This document shows positions 45,019 through 55,440 of a stretch of DNA of 64,000 nt, piece by piece. The position numbers and the translations under genes were made by a program. This DNA comes from Gnetum montanum (lineage: Eukaryota; Streptophyta; Gnetopsida; Gnetales; Gnetaceae), in contig MNCI01037805.1 in NCBI GenBank assembly GCA_015680685.1, positions 291,409-355,408 on the forward strand, in the 5' to 3' direction. The notes below the pieces were generated by a model, which was given only the letters and a program-made list of their open reading frames with translations, ran no database searches and was not told the origin of the DNA. Each line of letters starts with the position of its first letter. Position 1 is the stretch's first letter.

Positions 45019-45025
45019 NNNNNNN
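45019..45025. other. 7-base N gap beside a C-rich run
   Basis: It follows ACCCCCCCGCCCC. In E and F the corresponding site reads GTTGTGGGGGAGGGA and GTCATGGGAGAGGGG (sense), so a homopolymer probably caused the gap. Confidence 0.9.
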
Positions 45026-45198
45026 ACTAAGTTGAACACTCTAGGTTTAGATAGATTCAAACAACATAGAAATTGGAGCATTAGAAAGCCAAATATCACA
45101 AGAGGAAGATGTGTGTAGAGCTCTAAGTCATGAGAAAAAATTTCAACAACTCCCCTAGTAGCAAATGAGGAAAATAAAGTTCAAGTTTCACAGAGATC

Positions 45199-45269
45199 AT
45201 ATATTTATACTTTTTGTTAGACTCGACATCAAGGACATGATGTCAAGTATGCGATGTCGACATCGAGGT
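45199..45269 (-). promoter_or_regulatory. Internal LTR-like promoter upstream of ORF2 (element D)
   Basis: Minus strand: GACCTCGATGTCGACATCGC, then TTGACATCATGTCC and TTGATGTCGAG (palindromic GATGTC/GACATC field), followed by AAGTATAAATATATG. ORF2 starts about 560 bp downstream. D's own LTR U3 uses the same GACATC/GATGTT motif ahead of its TATA box, while E and F use GATATC. The match is therefore element-specific. Confidence 0.6.
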
Positions 45270-45679
45270 CTAAAAATTTTTATTTGATGGGGTGATTGAA
45301 CATGCAAACTGAAACTCTGGGATTGGTTGGAATGTTTGAAGGTAAGTTTATCATTCTAGGATAAGCAAAAATCTATTTTGAGGCATCAAAAATATGATAA
45401 GGTGAAGTTGTCAACATGGAAAACATTAGAATGAGCAAGGAAAAGGCATTGAAATCAAGGTTGTGGAATAGATCAGTCTCATAATAAGGGAAACAATAAA
45501 ATATAACAATTTGAGCACTTGGAACATGAAAAATGATGTGGTTATGTTAAACAAGTACGAGTCACAAAAGCTACCCAAGTTTGTCCTCCCCAAAGTAGGC
45601 TCTAGCTTATGATGCCCTTGTGTAACCACACCTATAATGTCCATAGGCACTAAAGGGGTTGAATGCAACATAGACCTAT
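45270..45679. other. Element D noncoding segment up to E's insertion site
   Basis: It aligns with 58676-59060 of element F (for example GTGTAACCACACC / GCGTAACCATGCC). No gene. It ends with the target copy CCTAT. Confidence 0.7.
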
Positions 45680-46468
45680 TGATGAGTCGTGTTTTGGGCG
45701 ACCACGATATCGCAGCCTGTCTCCTCATCTATAAATAAGAGGTAGATAGATGAGTTAGAAATCATCATAGATCATTAGTTTTAGATTAGTTTTACTTTCA
45801 ATTTTCATTTTCTCTCTCTCAACCTTTTCCTCTCCGTGTATGCCCGCAGTGTGGTGAATTTAATTGTATGGCATCCTTTATTTGAGTGTGACATACTTGG
45901 ACATGCACATGACCAACAATAAAGATCGAGACTACTTCATCATTGCAGCATTCACTTAGTTTAATCATTTAATTAATTGTTATTTACTACTTTTCTAGTT
46001 AATCTCTCTCACCCTTAAACTCACGTTAAACCGTGGAATGAGTACGACTTGATTATGAGCATTTAAGTGTGACTACTTGGTAACCCAATAGCGTACCTAG
46101 GATTTGTGCTTGGTAATCCCAATATTAGTCATGCATGAAGTTCAAGATGTGTCTGGATAATCAAGGAATGGATGTTCATCGCACTTAGGCTAGCTTAGAT
46201 TCTCTCACCCTCTCTCTCCTAGATTAGTAAATATTACTTTCCATTGCCCTCAGGAGTAGCGTTAGATTAGAAACCACATCATACACCTCACTCTAGACTA
46301 AACCATACGTGACAAAGCTAATACTAGTCTAGGTGGAAAGACAACGAACTGTGACCTAAGGCTAACTGTCTAGATGCCATAACTAGTCTGTTTGCGGAGT
46401 TCGACCAGATCGCATGTGTAATGCTCATACTCGTATGGTTGAGTGTAGGGGTACCTCACCACTCATCA
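45680..46468 (+). mobile_element. 5' LTR of element E (789 bp)
   Basis: TGATGAGTCGTG to CACTCATCA. U3 has one GACCACGATATCGCAGCC block. TATAAATA is at 45730-45737. It carries about 32 bp (AATAAAGATCGAGACTACTT and on) missing from the 3' LTR. Confidence 0.93.
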
Positions 46469-46469
46469 T

Positions 46470-46489
46470 TGGCGCCATTGCTGAGGACA
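46470..46489 (+). promoter_or_regulatory. Primer-binding site, tRNA-Asp type
   Basis: TGGCGCCATTGCTGAGGACA starts two bases after the LTR. It differs by three transitions from TGGCGCCGTTGCCGGGGA, the Asp-tRNA complement known from Athila elements. Confidence 0.8.
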
Positions 46490-46609
46490 GTGCTAATTAT
46501 CTAGATTAGTTATATCATACAAGGTTGTTGTATAAGGACTTAATGATATATCTTTTAAAATATATAATTATAAAAATTCACACATAAATTCACATACAAC
46601 TTCACAACC

Positions 46610-48590
46610 ATGGCTCTCCTACAAGACTATAACCATGCCACACCTAGTAAGGAAGTTCATTAGAGAACCAATGAACTATATGACGATGAAGATTGGAGTA
46701 CACAACCTGAAGTGGGGGTTTCTTACAAACATGAACAAAAGCAACGTCATCCCAACACACGAAAGCCTAACTTACCCGATGACGATGAACCCCCATTGGC
46801 CACTACAAGCTTAACGCAAATACAGGAGGCTATTCGAATCTCACGTAGGCATCATAAAGAGAGCTATCTACCTAGGCTCGATTTAAACAATTTCCCTACT
46901 TTTTCAAGAGGCTATGACTTAGATCCACATCAACATTTACAAGCCTTCTACGATGCCTGTGCATGGAACAAAATTGATAATGATTGGCAAAAACTTAAGC
47001 TCTTTTCCATGACACTCATTGGCCAAGCAAAAGTATGGTATAGATTGTTAAAACCAAATTCAATATGACGTTGATCAACAATGGTAGAAGTCTTTAACGA
47101 AAAATATCAAACCTATGCAAGAGTGTCAGCCTTGAGGAAACAAATCCAAGGATGAAAACAAGCACAACATGAACCCTTGGACATGGCCTTAGAAAGATAT
47201 TATGCACTATTAAAAAACTGTCCAGGCCATGGGTTTTCCGAGGAAAGGCTAATGTACCATATCATTGATGGGCTACGTAATGCAACAAGAGAGACCTTAG
47301 GGATGTATGCCCAAGGTCAACTATATGAACTACGAATCCATAAAATCCAAGAGGTTATTAAGTGGGTAGCAAAAGAAGAAGGAGAAACGGCTAGATGGGA
47401 GAGTGTTGAAAAACATCAACAGGACCAAAACCTCAACTTAACAAAGGTCCATGATCATAAAAAGAAGAAATCAACTTATCACAAGGAGAAAGAATCATCT
47501 TTGCCAATACAACAAACATTAGAAGAAGTCGAGGCAAAGATTAATAAGATGTTGGAATGGACGTATCAAAAGTGTGGAGAATTTATCAATATTATTGAAG
47601 ATAGAGTTTTGACAACCCAAGAAGCAGGACAAAGTATCAGTAGACAATCGGAAAGAAGGGATCAGGAAAATAAGAGCTCAACTGCCAATCATACGTATGA
47701 ATGCAAAATATGCTTCTACAATCACCCCAAGGGTCAATGCCCAATATTGTTACATTTACATGAGCATTGGGGAAACACGTTACATCCAGAGTTCATACAG
47801 AGATATTGTGTTCGATCACAGTGGCAACAATCTTATCTTCATATCACCACTAAACTAGAGACACACTTCGTATCATCCGAACCCAAATGCTTATCTTGTT
47901 CAACATCTTGTTTCTCCAACTGGGCCAATGCAATTTATCTCACCACAATACCATTCTCCTCAATACTATCAACCCATACCTTCAACACAACCACCGCCTT
48001 GTGCACCTTATACCCCTCTTAATTTTCAACATTCTCATCCTTTCCCTCCTTATACATCACCACCAACTATTCTTAAGGTGTCTGCACCACAACAACAACC
48101 CACGAACATTACTTGTGCTACTACTTCCAACAGCAGTGAGAGACCTCAGCAACATCAGAGGTGTCCCTTCTTGAGAAATGACCCTAAGAAGGGACAACAT
48201 AATTCTAAGGCCACTGCATCCTCCAACTCAGCACAAGTCTGACACTATGGTGCACCCTTATCTTCGAACCCAATGCCTCATGTAATCTCATCAGGGCCAC
48301 CAACTCATACTCCAACAACCACACGGCCCAATGAACACAGGCATGGAGGGCAACATCCCAATCCTTGCATACCATCTAACAATCCCAAATATCATAGTGA
48401 GTCAACTCGTTATCCGAGAACTACATCGTATAAATTGCCCCACTATGCTTACTATAATAAAGTGTGTGAACCCCGATGAGGTAAATATGACCAGGCCCCA
48501 ATATTTCCAACATGTAAGGATCCTTATCTTCCATTTATTAATCCTTGCCATCCTCAACCAATTAGTTATGGGGGATATCCCCCATTTTAA
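46610..48590 (+). pseudogene. gag: Gag of element E
   Basis: ATG at 46610 (MALLQDYNHA). One frame runs to 48022 with stops at 46661 (TAG), 47066, 47072 and 47153 (TGA). After a frameshift near 47930 another frame runs to TAA at 48588. Capsid core: YLPRLDLNNFPTFSRGYDLD, HLQAFYDACAWNKIDNDWQK, LIGQAKVWYRLL, FNEKYQTYARVSALRKQ, LERYYALLKNCPGHGFSEER, ETLGMYAQGQLYELRIHKIQ. The possible knuckle CKICFYNHPKGQC gives C-x2-C-x3-H-x4-C. The tail is Pro/Tyr/Gln-rich and ends GGYPPF, as in F and D. It resembles Athila Gag in organisation. It would package the element RNA. Confidence 0.85.
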
Positions 48591-50059
48591 TAACAAGTAG
48601 GATTAATAACCACTTTTTATTTTCTTTAATTTTACAACTTTTTGTTTTCCAGTTTTTCATTTTTCAATTTCTTGTTTTATCTTTTTACCTTTTTGTCTTT
48701 TTGTCCTTTTATGTTTTTTGTAAGTAATCTCATCTATGAATAAAATATTCATGTGGATTGTTAATTGAGGTGTGTCCTATGTTGTCAAGTCTTGGATGAT
48801 CAATTATTTGGACAGTGAGCCCATTACACCCACTCATCCATTCTATAAATAAGAGGTTCTGTTTGAGGGTACAGTGATATTCTTGACATTTTTAAAACTT
48901 AAAATTAATTTTGTGTTTATTGTACCCAGAATGAAGAAGGATGGACCAAGAGGGAATGATTAGGATGTGACATCAAGGGGACTTGCGAATTCTCTTTGCT
49001 GACATTTGTGGAAGTTATCATGCAACATGATTGTACTAAGATCCTTGTAGATCTAATGAAAATGGGAGTAAGAGTAATCAAAAGGGGCACTCAAAAATCC
49101 AATGCTATTCTAGGGGGCCCCACTGGAAAGACATGCACCCATGCCTAAAGGTTGGCAGCTTCTCTAGATTCAGTATTCAAAAAAAAAAAGAGGAAAAGAA
49201 AAAGAAAAAGAAAAAGGAAGTACCACAAAACAAAAATCACTCCTCCCTTGAACAAAACACCAAGTGATCATATGCCTTGTTGTTATCGCCCCCTCATAGT
49301 TGCTCATCATGGGATGAAACAATGCGATGTCATTGATTAGAAGGATGGACTTGGTCCTAATCTTGGAACGATGGGTTAATGACACATTAATCAGGCTTTA
49401 CACGTAGGATTCACTATGCCCGGGGTTAGTTACCTCATGTCCCAATCTCTATGATCCCTTCTATACTTCGTCTCATCTCACTGTTTGTGTAATTATAGCT
49501 CGTGTCATGTGTAACATAGAATTCTTACCTCATTTCGGTGATATTTACATTTGTGTGTTTTGTGGAATCAGTGCAGATTACACTTAACCCTTCTAGTACC
49601 CATGGACACTTTAAGTGTGGTTACACAAGGGCATTATAGGTTGAAACCTGCTTTGGGGNAAAGTGTGACACCTTTGCTTTTCAACCTCCATATCGCTCGC
49701 TTGTACTCTGATTTTAATTCCGTCTGAACCTGCTTGAATCCAGAGTGTTCAACTTAGTTGTGGGGGAGGGACATCTGCCGAAAATCGTCTAACTTTTTTG
49801 GAATTTATCATCACCCAAAGGACAGCATCTAGGGTAATTAGCTATAACACTTAGAATAACTATGCCCAAAAATCATTTAATCCCTAGGTATACCAGGAAT
49901 CTAAAATTGAAAAAAGCACCTAAGTAAAACGGACTCATTTTTACAATCTTTCGAGCAAGATCACACGAGGATAAACAAATAAATTAATTAAGGCAAGTAG
50001 TAAGGTATAACTTAATTTCAAAAACAACCTTACTAACGCTTGGCCTCGTGTGATTGCAG
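48591..50059 (+). other. Noncoding block between gag and ORF2 (element E)
   Basis: T-rich after gag. It holds a TATA-like site (48843), an A/G-rich low-complexity run (49180-49215) and the conserved segment with GTTCAACTTAGTTG and CACCCAAAGGAC. Near the single n at 49660 about 0.5 kb present in D and F is missing, including their internal palindrome/TATA block. It is followed by TGATTGCAG immediately before the ORF2 ATG. Confidence 0.7.
48843..48857 (+). promoter_or_regulatory. Internal TATA-like site identical to the LTR core
   Basis: CTATAAATAAGAGGT is identical to the TATA region of both E LTRs (45729-45743 and 53066-53080). CTCATC precedes it in all three places. F and D have CTATTAATAAGAGGT and CCATTAATAAGAGAT at the homologous spot. 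It could be a second start of transcription for ORF2. Confidence 0.45.
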
Positions 50060-52838
50060 ATGGCCCCAAAATGTGGACAACAAGAAGGTCCTACTCAAGG
50101 TGGAAGCAAACGATCTCGAAGAGGTGGAAGACAAGATCCTACCAGACAACATATAGAACAAGAGGAGTAATCATTCAGTATTCATCAAGAGGACCCTCCT
50201 ACCATATAGTTCAAGCAGGCAGAAGGAGGACCTGCTGCTGCACCTGAACAGGGACAACATCTCATGTTGCCCCAAGATTATGTTCAAGACATCCATGAAA
50301 AGTCCACATTCGCTGCGGTGATTGTGGAATTCAACTTCAAATCTTTTGCATAGTTCGCTCCTGAGGCTATTAGGGATCACCTCAGAGGGTCTCCCTTATG
50401 GCCTACCCTCTCTGAAAGCGGTGCCTGGTACCTAGGGGAGACGTACCAATTCTGGCACAATAAAGAGCAAGGCACCACCGTCAGTGTTTGTGATGTGACA
50501 GTTGATTTCTCCACGCAGGCCATTTTGGAAGTATTAAACCTTCCAAATACAGGGCCCAAAGTTGCTCAGTTATCCACCCGTTCAAACCCCGATGTGTGAT
50601 GGGATTGGTTAGAAAGGGCTTATGGTAAAGATAAAACATTTGGTGAGTTGACAATGGAAGAGAGGATTTACTTCAAAATTGGAACATATCCCTCTTCCCC
50701 ATGAATGGCTTAAAAAGAATATCAACATATGTGACTAGAGGATGTACAATGTTGATGTGAAAGATTAACGCTAACCTACCCCATCTATATTTAACGGAGA
50801 TCCTGAGGTGGTTCGAGGAACAGAAGATAAGGAAGATGGTGTTTCTTTTCCCTTGTCTTATCATAAAGCTTTGCTGATGTGTTAGTATTCAGGGGTACAC
50901 CAATGATGTCCTCCGAAAAGCTCAGACTGCTTCATATGTCGAATTGTTAAAGTTGCCAGCTCCAAGGAAAATCACTGGCAAGACGCTGGGACTAGAAGAA
51001 GAAGAAGAACAGACAACTAGACCAACTGCAACTCAACCTACAGGACCCAACCAACCTCCAAGCAATGGTCCCAGCCAATAACAAGAAGTAGGTTCCAACA
51101 TAGGCCACGTTCAACCACCACTGCCACAAGACTACAGACTGTCGATGAGCTATCTCAGGGCCATTGCTGAGACAGTTAGTTGGGGAAGTCATGATGACAC
51201 AAACCTCTTCTGTGTCATTAATGATGTCATTCAGCCCACTGTTTCTTTGGATAGCACAAGGGAAAACGTTTCTATTCACATAGGAGGAGGAGAAAGTATA
51301 TGGTCATAATAGATCTTAGGAAACGCGGCATCTTTCTAGATGCAATTAGAAACTGGTGAAGGGGACACTATAGTGGTCATGCAACACCAAAATGCCATGG
51401 GAGCTGTAGAAGTGGTCGAACACCACATTAAAGAATCATTCAATGTACCTGTTGTGCCATTGACAGATTTCACAAGAGCATGGGATTCTGAAATTTTGGT
51501 CGAAACCTCAATGACTCCTATGGAACATGAGGATGCACTTGATTGATTGCTCCAACAAGGCAAGTAATGATGTCCCTGTTTGACATCCCTCAGGATGTTA
51601 TGGAAATTTAGTCAAACCTCATTTCCACAAAGGAGAAGCTGCTCTTAACAGAATTGAGGGCTGAGCATGCTAAAGCTGAAGTGCAGAAATTACAATAGCA
51701 GCTCGTGGCCCTACAAGCAGCACAACAGGACCCTTTGCAATTTGTTCCCACAGATCAGCTAGATAATTTTAGAACTAAGCAACTAACCAAGCTAATCATG
51801 GAGAATAAAAAGGTGGTTGATGAAAAAGAGAAGGTTGTTTGGGATGCCTCTGCAGCATAGGCGCAAACTCATGGGCATCTTAAGGCACTCAATGTCTTTC
51901 AAGAAAAAAATAAACAACTTGCTGCCGACAACCTTTGGTTGACCACCATGAAAAAGCAAAAGAATGTTATTGAGGAACACTTTCATCAATTGTGAGAAAA
52001 ATTCATATGGGTCAACCAAGACATAAGTCATTTAGCTAGGGAGAATAGAACCCTCTCAATGGAGGAGGTACGCACAATTCATCAAAAGACAGCCATTGAA
52101 ATAAGCGCGTGGCAAAATGAGGCTAAACGACATGAGAAGCTAAAGGAGCACTTCTGAGATCAGGTGGGGATGTACAAATAGATCCTTGAGAAGGAGATCC
52201 ATATGGACAAGGCCCACATCAATGCTATTAGTGCTCAACACACTGACTGGCAGGCCATATTGGACACATATGCCTTCGCCCAGCAAGCGGAAGTTAAGAA
52301 CCGGGACCTGCAGATTTAGGATCTAACAGAATACATGGAGTTGGAAAATATGAGGTATGCCATGTTAATAGCAGGGTGCCTGAGGATAGAGCTCGAGCAA
52401 TAGGTAGCAACTACCTATGTTAAATACGAAGTAGAATTTGCAGAACGTAAGAAGTTGTTGGAAAAATTAGAAGTCGCAAATTCTAAACTTGAGGTGGTAA
52501 AGGCAAGCTACCAAGGCCAAAAAGGTATCATGGCAGATTTGGCTCGATGACTCATAGATTTCCAAGAATACAAAGATAAAGCAAAAGCCTACGAAGAGGA
52601 ACAACGAGTGTTTGTGGCTTGGTATGTCAAGGCTAATCAAATGTTTCCGCAACTACCTTGTCCGTGCGAAGTGTCGACTTCATCAAACATTAGAACATTA
52701 GCATGGATGGTACAAGACCCTCAGATTAAAGAGGAGAAGCTCTAGGCCATACTTCAGCGCCATCAAGTCTCAAAGCTTGGAGCACAAGATAAAGGGAAAG
52801 GACCAATGGAGGAGCCACAGCCACTAGGAACTACATGA
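50060..52838 (+). pseudogene. ORF2 of element E
   Basis: ATG at 50060 in TGATTGCAGATGGCCCC. N-terminal basic tail, then GAWYLGETYQFWHNKEQGTT and a core VTVDFSTQAILEVLNLPNTG (about 50480-50560) resembling plant 'putative transposon protein' domains. ELTMEERIYFKIGTY follows, then a disordered Gln/Pro region (about 51010-51130), SYLRAIAETVSWGSHDDTN and HHIKESFNVPVVPLTDF (51421-51470). One frame from about 51580 to 52838 forms a coiled coil of roughly 400 residues, broken only by TAG (51696, 51858, 52179, 52317, 52401, 52743) and TGA (51993, 52155, 52548). End: MEEPQPLGTT. No membrane segment or enzyme motif seen. About 920 codons; function unknown. Confidence 0.8.
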
Positions 52839-52990
52839 GTTCCAAAATTTTTGTAGTTGTAGCACATTCTTTGTGTTGTGTCTTTATTTTTTTTCATTTC
52901 ACACTGCGGCATAATCCCATTTTCACCATCCAATACTCCCATACCTATCCACTATGTAATCACTGTAACTCGAGGACGAGTTTTCATTCA

Positions 52991-53002
52991 GTCATGGGGG
53001 TA
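52991..53002 (+). promoter_or_regulatory. Polypurine tract of element E
   Basis: GTCATGGGGGTA directly before the 3' LTR start TGATGAG. The same position in C, D and F (minus strand) has CATGGGAGTA, CATGGGGGTA and GTCGTGGGTTTA. Confidence 0.8.
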
Positions 53003-53777
53003 TGATGAGTTGGGTTTTGGGTGACCGCGATATTGCATACGCGATATCGTGGCCTGTCTCCTCATCTATAAATAAGAGGTAGAAAAATGAGTTAGAAATC
53101 ATCATAGATCATTATTTTTAGAGTTAGTTTTAATTTTAGTTTTCATTTTTTCTCTCTCTCAACCCTTTTCCTCTCCGTGTATGCCCGCAGTGTGGTGAAT
53201 GTAATTGTACGGCATTCTATATTCAAGTGTGACGTACTTGGACACGCACATGACCAACATTCACTTAGTCTAATCATTTAATTAATTGTTATTTACTGCT
53301 TTCCTAGTTAATCTCTCTCACCCTTAAACTCACGTTAAACCGTGAAATGAGTACAACTTGATTACGAGCATTTAAGTGTGACTACTTGGTAACCCAATAG
53401 CGTACCTAGGATTTGTGCCTGGTAATCCCAGTATTAGTCATGCATGAAGTTCAAGATGTGTCTGGATAATTAAGGAACGAATGCTCATCGCACTTAGGCT
53501 AGCTTAGATTCTCTCACCCTCTCTCTTCTATATTAGTAAATATTACTTTCCATTGCCCTTAGGAGTAGCGTTAGATTAGAAACCACATCATACACCTCAC
53601 TCTGGACTAAACCATACGTGACAAAGCTAATACTAGTCCAAGTGGGAAGACAGCGAACTGTGACCTAAGGCTAACTGTCTAGATGCCATAACTAGTCCGT
53701 CTGCAGAGTTCTATTGGATCGCACATGTAACGCTTGTACTCGTATGGTTGAGTGTAGGGGTACCTCACCACTCATCA
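53003..53777 (+). mobile_element. 3' LTR of element E (775 bp)
   Basis: TGATGAGTTGGG to CACTCATCA, followed by CCTAT. U3 has two GATATT/GATATC blocks (GCGATATTGCATACGCGATATCG) where the 5' LTR has one. TATAAATA is at 53067-53074. Confidence 0.93.
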
Positions 53778-54391
53778 CCTATGAAACAAAACACACATGT
53801 TAAAACCACTAAATTTAGATAAAAACTCTATGTTACATAAAACCACAAGTTATGATCATTTGAACAATGAGATGAGATGGGCTATAGAAGGGATTACAGA
53901 GGTTGGGACATGAGGTGTCTCACCATGGTCACAATGAAACGTCGTGTGTTATTAATGGTTAAATCATGATGTGTACTTCTTTCCAAGATTCAAACCAAGT
54001 CCAAACCCCATTGCAGTGACATTGCATCATTTTATCACATTGACAGACAATCATAAGACTATCAGAGTTGAGAGGAGTGACATCACTTGGCATTTTGTCC
54101 AAGGGGGGAGCTTATTATGTCACATTTTTTTGATGGTTCTAAGAAGTCACCAACCTTCAGGCATGGGTACATCTCTTTCTAGTGGGAGCCACAGAAGTTT
54201 ATTTAGTGCCATTTTAAGTTTCTCCTACTTCCATTTCTTGTTAGATCTACAAGGATATGGTTACAACCTCAGTAACATGATAGAACATATTGAAGTGACC
54301 AAAGAGAATCCATAAATCCCCTTGATGTCATACCCTTTACATTCTTCCTTCGTTCTGCACTCTTCTGTCTGGACACAATGATTATAGATTT
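53778..54391 (-). mobile_element. Element D middle segment between E and F
   Basis: Begins with the second CCTAT copy and aligns with 59085-59830 of F (CACACATGTTAAA, AGAAGTCACCAACCTTCAGGCATG). There is no gene; a 114-codon plus-strand frame here (53971-54315) runs against the element's sense and is taken as chance. It ends with GATTT, the left target copy of F. Confidence 0.85.
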
Positions 54392-55259
54392 TGATGAGTG
54401 GTGAGGTACCCCTATAATCAACCATACAAATATGAGTATGTATGTGTGATCCAATTAAACTCTATGGATAGACTAGTTGTGTCACCTAGACAGTTATACG
54501 TTGATTGCAGTTCACTATCTTTCCACTTAGACTAGTATTTTCTTTGTCACGTATGGTTTAGTCTAGAGTGAGGTGTATGATGTGGTTTCTACTACTATGC
54601 TACTCTTGAGGACAGTAAGAAATAACTTAATTAAGCTAATGAGAAATAGGAAATAAGATCTAAGCTAGCCTAAGTGCGATGAGCATTCGTCCTTAATCAT
54701 CCGTATGCATCTTGGACTTCATGTACCACTTCTAGGATTACCAAGTGCACATCACTCAAAGCACTACTCAATACGCTACTGGGTTACCATGTAGTTACAC
54801 TTAAATGTTCATGATTAAAGTGTACTCATTTCACATTAACAACAAGACTAGTAGATGGCAATAAAAGAAATATTAACTAGGAAAACAACAATAAATAACA
54901 AATGAATAATTAAAATAATTAAAAGCTAAAGTGAATGCTACAATGATGGAGGAATCTTGATCTTTATTGCCAATTGTGTGCATGTCCAAGTACATCACAC
55001 TCGAACAAAGGTTCTGTACAATTACAAGCATCACACTATGGGCATGCACTTGGGAAAGAACTAAAAACTGAAAACTAACTAATGACTAAAGATTGACAAA
55101 AAGGACTGACTAATGAACTAACAAAAGATCCCCTCCCTATGCGTATGAGTGCTATATTTATAGGCTAACACAGAAATCACGATATCATGTATATGATATC
55201 ATCTCTAGGCTACGATATCACATAACCAATATCAGGGCCTAACAAACCGAGATTCATCA
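54392..55259 (-). mobile_element. 3' LTR of element F (868 bp)
   Basis: Minus-strand TGATGAATCTCGG at 55259 to CACCACTCATCA at 54392. U3 field of GATATCA/TGATATC (55178-55234), then CCTATAAATATAGC (complement of 55151-55164). Confidence 0.9.
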
Positions 55260-55440
55260 TAAACCCACGACTAAATAAAAACTCATCCTCGAGTTAAAAA
55301 AAATGAGGAATAAGTTCATTTGATTACAAACAATGGATAGCTATGGGATTATTGAATGACTATGGATTATTTTATGCTATAGTGTGGGACTAGACAAAAC
55401 AAAATCTGGACACCAACACAAAATACAAAATTTGAGGAAC

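Larger units (their letters stand above)
45680..53777 (+). mobile_element. Element E: non-autonomous gag-ORF2 retrotransposon (8.1 kb)
   Basis: LTRs 45680-46468 and 53003-53777 are flanked by the 5-bp target duplication CCTAT (45675-45679 and 53778-53782). It has an Asp-type primer site at 46470, gag 46610-48590, a 1.5 kb noncoding block, ORF2 50060-52838 and purine tract CATGGGGGTA before the 3' LTR. No protease, RT, RNase H or integrase motif occurs between gag and ORF2, so mobility would depend on enzymes from a relative such as C. It is inserted in D in opposite orientation. LTRs are very similar, so it is the youngest visible insertion. Confidence 0.92.

Noticed and set aside
49152-49340. 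Lys/Arg-rich ORF resembling a nuclear localisation protein
   Set aside because: It arises from a purine-rich microsatellite (AAAAAG repeats) and has no counterpart in D or F.
51580-52838. Reassigned TAG/TGA codons (alternative genetic code)
   Set aside because: Other stops and frameshifts in the same elements, and the CAG/CGA contexts, are better explained by methylcytosine deamination.
50060-52838. Envelope-like protein in the env position
   Set aside because: No signal peptide, membrane segment or Cys pattern is visible; the region is coiled coil and disordered.
53971-54315. 114-codon plus-strand ORF in element D
   Set aside because: It runs against the element, has no homolog frame preserved in F, and lies in shared noncoding sequence.
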